From assembly GCA_021773035.1 (NCBI GenBank), contig JAJFKU010000074.1, positions 19,771-83,770 on the forward strand: a DNA stretch of 64,000 nucleotides, given 5' to 3'. Made by a program: the position numbers and the translations under genes. This DNA is from Woeseiaceae bacterium. GTDB lineage: Bacteria > Pseudomonadota > Gammaproteobacteria > Steroidobacterales > Woeseiaceae. Below the pieces are notes generated by a model, which saw only the letters and a program-made list of their open reading frames with translations, did no database searches and had not been told where the DNA came from. Shown in pieces: positions 60,839 through 64,000 of this stretch (positions within the stretch are counted from its first letter, which is position 1; every line of letters begins with the position of its first letter).

Positions 60839-61852
60839 ATGCGTCTATTCGCCATCCTCGCCGGGTTGCTTGCGGCCAGTTCGAGTCTCGCTGGATCACC
60901 TGTTGCTGCCGGCTATCAAGAGGCGGTCTTCAGTGTCACGAACATTGAGGCCTGGAGCGACTTCTTTTCCACGGCCGGTGGTTGGGAGGTTCTGCATGAT
61001 GGTGATGCGGACGATGCGGTGCTGGCGGCGTGGGATTTGCCGCTTGCAGCGAGTGCGCGCGAGATCGTCATGGGAAACCCTGGAACCGACAGGGGCTTCG
61101 TGCGACTGATTCAGTTCGACGGCGTGCCGCAACGGCAGATTCGATCCAATGCCCAGAGCTGGGACATCGGCGGTTTTTTCGACGTGAACTCACGCGTTCT
61201 GAGTATGGCGGAGAAGTTTGCCGACCTGCAGGGCAGAGGGTGGCAGTCGGTCAGCGATCCCGTTGAGTTCTCTTTTGGGCCATTTGTCGTCAGGGAATGG
61301 CTGGCTCGCGGACCGGACGGTATCGTGATCGCATTGATAGAAAGGGTGCAGCCACCGCTTGAGGGTTACCCGCAGCTGCGCGATATGGGGCGCTTGTTCA
61401 ACGCGACGCAGATTGTCACCGACATCGAAGCGGCCAGGGATTTCTACGAGGACAAACTCGGTTTTCAGACTTATCTCGACCATAGCGGGCCCAGCGAGAA
61501 AGCGGGTCCGAACGTTCTGGGTTTGCCGTACAACCTCACTACCGAAATACCGCGGCATGTTTCGATCCTGAGTCCGGACGGTAGCAACGAAGGATCGCTT
61601 GAGCTGTTGCAGTTTGACGGTGCCCTGGGTGCAGACTATTCGGCGCTGGCCGTTCCACCGAACCTGGGAATATTGATGCTGCGGTTTCCGGTCGACGACA
61701 TGACGGCATTCGCGAAGCATATTGCGAGGCAGAAGATCGAGTTCGCGATGCGCCCTGCCGAGCTTGAGTTACCACCGTACGGCCGGGCCGAGGTGATGGC
61801 GATACGAGGCCCAGGTGGCGTATGGCTGGAATTCTTTGAAGTTATCGAATAA
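60839..61852 (+). CDS. Exported protein with two VOC-type domains
   Basis: A 337-residue protein with a signal peptide (about residues 1-21, ending SLAGS). Two VOC-like halves follow: residues 25-160 (AVFSVTNIEAWSDFFSTAGG) and 180-335 (NATQIVTDIEAARDFYEDKLGFQTYLDH, ending GPGGVWLEFFEVIE). VOC proteins are usually cytoplasmic, so periplasmic location is unusual. The second half keeps more of the metal-ligand pattern. It follows the YciI-like gene by 10 bases. Confidence 0.78.
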   Translation: MRLFAILAGLLAASSSLAGSPVAAGYQEAVFSVTNIEAWSDFFSTAGGWEVLHDGDADDAVLAAWDLPLAASAREIVMGNPGTDRGFVRLIQFDGVPQRQIRSNAQSWDIGGFFDVNSRVLSMAEKFADLQGRGWQSVSDPVEFSFGPFVVREWLARGPDGIVIALIERVQPPLEGYPQLRDMGRLFNATQIVTDIEAARDFYEDKLGFQTYLDHSGPSEKAGPNVLGLPYNLTTEIPRHVSILSPDGSNEGSLELLQFDGALGADYSALAVPPNLGILMLRFPVDDMTAFAKHIARQKIEFAMRPAELELPPYGRAEVMAIRGPGGVWLEFFEVIE

Positions 61853-61876
61853 GAAAAGAACACGGGAGAGCAGGTA

Positions 61877-62542
61877 ATGACGATGTATCTATTTCTGAAG
61901 TGGGCCCACATTATTGCAATGGCCTATTGGTTGGGTGGCGAGTGGGGCGTGTTCAACGCATCGAAACCCATAACGAATACCAAGCTGAGCATCGAGGAAC
62001 GTCGCCGTCACATGGAAACGGCTTATCGCATCGATATCCTGCCGCGCACCGGCATCATTCTGCTGTTGCCGCTGGGCCTGCATATGGGCGCGCTGCTGAA
62101 TGTGCAGCCGCTACAGGGCCCGTGGATCGTCGGTATGTGGGTCTTCGTGGCCGGCTGGTTGTCGATTACCTACGCCGCGTTTTTCAATCGCGGCACAGAC
62201 CTCGGTGTGAAGCTCACCAAACTCGATGAGTCGTTTCGATACGTCGTCATTCCGGCATTGCTGGTGTTCGGGATCTACTCTATCGTCACCGGTTGGCCAT
62301 TTACGGCGCCCTGGTATGCGGCGAAGGCGGCCCTCTACGGTGTTGCTCTGATTATCGGATTGTTGCTGCGGTTTATCATGCGCCGCTGGGTGATGCTGTT
62401 CCGGCAGATTGCCGAAGGGCCGAATCCCGCCGCGGAGGCGACACTTGACAAGGAACTGGCATACGGCCGGGGGCTCGCGTACATCTATTGGATCGTGATT
62501 GCGACGGTTGCCTATTTCGGCGTCGCGAAACCCGTATTTTAA
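61877..62542 (+). CDS. DUF2269/CopD-like heme-type membrane protein (copy 2)
   Basis: A 221-residue membrane protein. Helix 1 reads MYLFLKWAHIIAMAYWLGGEWGVFNAS with H11, and H69 is in LLLPLGLHMGAL, the same positions as in the paralogue at 51315. Five or six helices in total. It is likely a b-heme-binding or redox-linked inner-membrane protein. It lies 24 bases after the exported VOC gene and 18 before the MFS gene, so it occupies the same position next to a transporter as copy 1. Confidence 0.72.
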   Translation: MTMYLFLKWAHIIAMAYWLGGEWGVFNASKPITNTKLSIEERRRHMETAYRIDILPRTGIILLLPLGLHMGALLNVQPLQGPWIVGMWVFVAGWLSITYAAFFNRGTDLGVKLTKLDESFRYVVIPALLVFGIYSIVTGWPFTAPWYAAKAALYGVALIIGLLLRFIMRRWVMLFRQIAEGPNPAAEATLDKELAYGRGLAYIYWIVIATVAYFGVAKPVF

Positions 62543-62560
62543 CCTAAAGAAGAAAAATCT

Positions 62561-63820
62561 ATGGCTTCCAAATACGCCGAATTCAAGTACGGCTGGCGCG
62601 TGGTGTTTGCTTCGGCCGTTGGTATTGGACTCGGTATGTCGCCGCTGCCGTTCTATACCATTGGCGTTTTTACCGGCCCGCTTATCAGTGAGTTTGGCTG
62701 GGGCGTTGACCAGGTGATGTCGTGTTTCGTGGTTTTCACAATCACCGCCTTGTTCGCCAGCCCGGTGGTCGGCTACCTGGCGGACCGGCACGGACCGCGG
62801 CGCGTGGCACTGACGTCCATTGTGATGTTCTCGTTAACGATGATGTCGTTTTCGCTGATGCAGGGTTCAATCGTCGTGTGGCTAAGCATTTGGTGTCTAT
62901 TGGCACTTACTGGTGCCGGGACTCTGCCCATTACCTGGACGCGCGCCGTTAACAACTGGTTTTCGGAGAAAAGAGGTCTGGCGCTGGGTATTGCGCTGAC
63001 CGGCACAGGCATTTTCGGCTTTTTGGTTAAGCCGTACACGTACCTACTGATCGATGCATTCGGTTGGCGGTGGGCTTACGTTGGCGTCGGCGCACTACCG
63101 CTGACTATCGCCTGGCCGATCGCCTTTTTTCTGTTTCGCGATGCGTCCGATCCAAAGGTTGCGGATAAGGTCTCGCGCTTACAACGCGCAACAAAAAGAC
63201 CGAAAGTGCGGCATGGTGGTTTGTCGCTAAAAGACGCCGTTCAGGACTGGCGTTTCTGGTTACTCGCGTATGCCTTCGTCCCGATATCTTTCGCCGTCGG
63301 CGGGCCTATTCCAAATCTTGAAAACCTGCTGGGTCACAAGGGTTTCAACCCGGGTGATGCAGTGACGCTCGCGAGCCTGCTTGGGCTTGCGGTCATATTC
63401 GGGCGCATACTCGGCGGATACTTGCTGGATCATTTGTGGGCGCCGGCGGTCGCGGCGACGATACTGAGCCTGCCGGCTATCGCGACGTTCATGCTTGCGC
63501 AGCCCGACCCGAGTTTTCTGTTTGCTGCAACGGCCATCATAATTCTTGGCGCGGCCGCGGGCGTGGAGTACGACCTGATGGCGTACCTCGTATCGCGGTA
63601 CTTCGGTTTATTGCACTACGCCGCAGTCTACGGTGCCCTGTACGGATTCTTTGCGCTGGGCGCCGGTATTGGCCCGGCCGTCTACGGCGCGTATTTCCAA
63701 TCGGATGGCAACTACGACGCGATTCTCAAGATATCGTCGGTATTATTCCTGATCGGTGCACTACCGCTGCTGTTGCTCGGCAAGTATCGCGATTACACAG
63801 AGCCGCTTAAGGAGGACTAG
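62561..63820 (+). CDS. MFS transporter, OFA/monocarboxylate type
   Basis: A 419-residue major-facilitator protein with 12 helices. It has GWRVVFASAVGIGLGMSPLPFYTIGVF, the loop GYLADRHGPRRVALTSIVMF and TWTRAVNNWFSEKRGLALGIALTGTGIFGF, features of the oxalate/formate and monocarboxylate antiporter group. It probably carries an organic acid across the inner membrane. It is the last gene of its operon; 180 bases follow to the window end, with no coding frame and a hairpin. Confidence 0.88.
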   Translation: MASKYAEFKYGWRVVFASAVGIGLGMSPLPFYTIGVFTGPLISEFGWGVDQVMSCFVVFTITALFASPVVGYLADRHGPRRVALTSIVMFSLTMMSFSLMQGSIVVWLSIWCLLALTGAGTLPITWTRAVNNWFSEKRGLALGIALTGTGIFGFLVKPYTYLLIDAFGWRWAYVGVGALPLTIAWPIAFFLFRDASDPKVADKVSRLQRATKRPKVRHGGLSLKDAVQDWRFWLLAYAFVPISFAVGGPIPNLENLLGHKGFNPGDAVTLASLLGLAVIFGRILGGYLLDHLWAPAVAATILSLPAIATFMLAQPDPSFLFAATAIIILGAAAGVEYDLMAYLVSRYFGLLHYAAVYGALYGFFALGAGIGPAVYGAYFQSDGNYDAILKISSVLFLIGALPLLLLGKYRDYTEPLKED

Positions 63821-63960
63821 GTGTGATCGTCGGACCTTGATCGGACAGTCACTGTCAGACAATAGCGAGATCGAGTGACCGTTTTGGCTTGTGAATTCAG
63901 GCGGCCGACGCAACATTATGGTTGCCGGTGTAGTTCTTAATCCGGTGTTGATCCGGGCGG

Positions 63961-64000
63961 GCCGATGCCGTCTTCACGAGCCACAGGCGACGGCATCGGC
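63961..64000. other. Long hairpin at the right edge
   Basis: GCCGATGCCGTC (63961-63972) pairs perfectly with GACGGCATCGGC (63989-64000) around a 16-base loop. It could be a terminator for the MFS operon if a T-run lies just outside the window; this cannot be seen. The bases 63821-63960 hold nothing recognisable. Confidence 0.5.

Overview
The window looks like a chromosomal segment of a free-living, probably marine, gammaproteobacterium. This rests on two large TonB-dependent receptors, OmpW and TorF-type outer-membrane proteins, an FNR regulator of the 4Fe-4S type with a perfect FNR box next door, a multi-subunit Na+/H+ antiporter, an NhaR regulator and moderately high GC. I cannot name the genus; a Woeseiaceae/Steroidobacterales-like lineage is only a guess. 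I see no rRNA, tRNA, CRISPR array, transposase or phage gene. Genes are tightly packed and many overlap by 4 bases.

1-9.4 kb is mixed. A truncated proline-rich lipoprotein is divergent from an ECF sigma / zinc-finger anti-sigma / subtilase operon. These are followed by a TorF-like porin, a TonB receptor with a clear terminator, a GNAT acetyltransferase, a glyoxalase-fold protein and ompW. OmpW is preceded by a class II-type FNR promoter, and an FNR-like regulator gene lies just upstream.

10.3-25.7 kb is an ion-homeostasis and stress region. It has a Ca2+/Na+ exchanger and a complete Mnh/Mrp-type antiporter operon (E, F, G, a fused MbhD-MbhE-MnhB, C, and three D-type subunits) without a normal MnhA. 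It also has a small winged-helix protein, YccA, an HPF-like protein, nhaR, two universal stress proteins and a KefB-like antiporter.

25.7-63.8 kb is a large catabolic island of unknown substrate and is the most interesting part. It encodes two class III CoA-transferases, an ATP-dependent hydantoinase/oxoprolinase pair (HyuA/HyuB), a dihydropyrimidinase-like cyclic amidase, a GntR/UTRA regulator, a NicO-type metal transporter and a His-tailed bicupin. It also encodes a CoA ligase, an HMG-CoA-lyase-like enzyme, an extra LeuCD-type hydratase, an unusual nitrilase, two CurA-like reductases, an FAD-linked oxidase, an aldehyde dehydrogenase, two alpha/beta-hydrolases with His in place of the nucleophilic Ser, two heme-type membrane proteins, two MFS transporters, a TonB receptor and three exported CpcT/CpeT-family (bilin-lyase-like) proteins. 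The same AT-rich motif, consensus about TATTGWTATAYTATT, occurs seven times in six intergenic regions. It heads every main transcription unit of the island and was not seen in the first 25 kb, so the island looks like one regulon; the GntR protein encoded inside it is the obvious candidate regulator.

My working hypothesis, which is inference only, is uptake and breakdown of a cyclic imide or lactam, possibly from tetrapyrroles (bilins). CpcT-like proteins would bind the compound outside the cytoplasm. The cyclic amidases would open the ring, and the nitrilase-type amidase would release ammonia. The LeuCD-like hydratase would give a substituted malate, the CoA-transferase its CoA ester, and the HMG-CoA-lyase-like enzyme would cleave it to a 2-oxoacid and an acyl-CoA. 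No single gene proves this.
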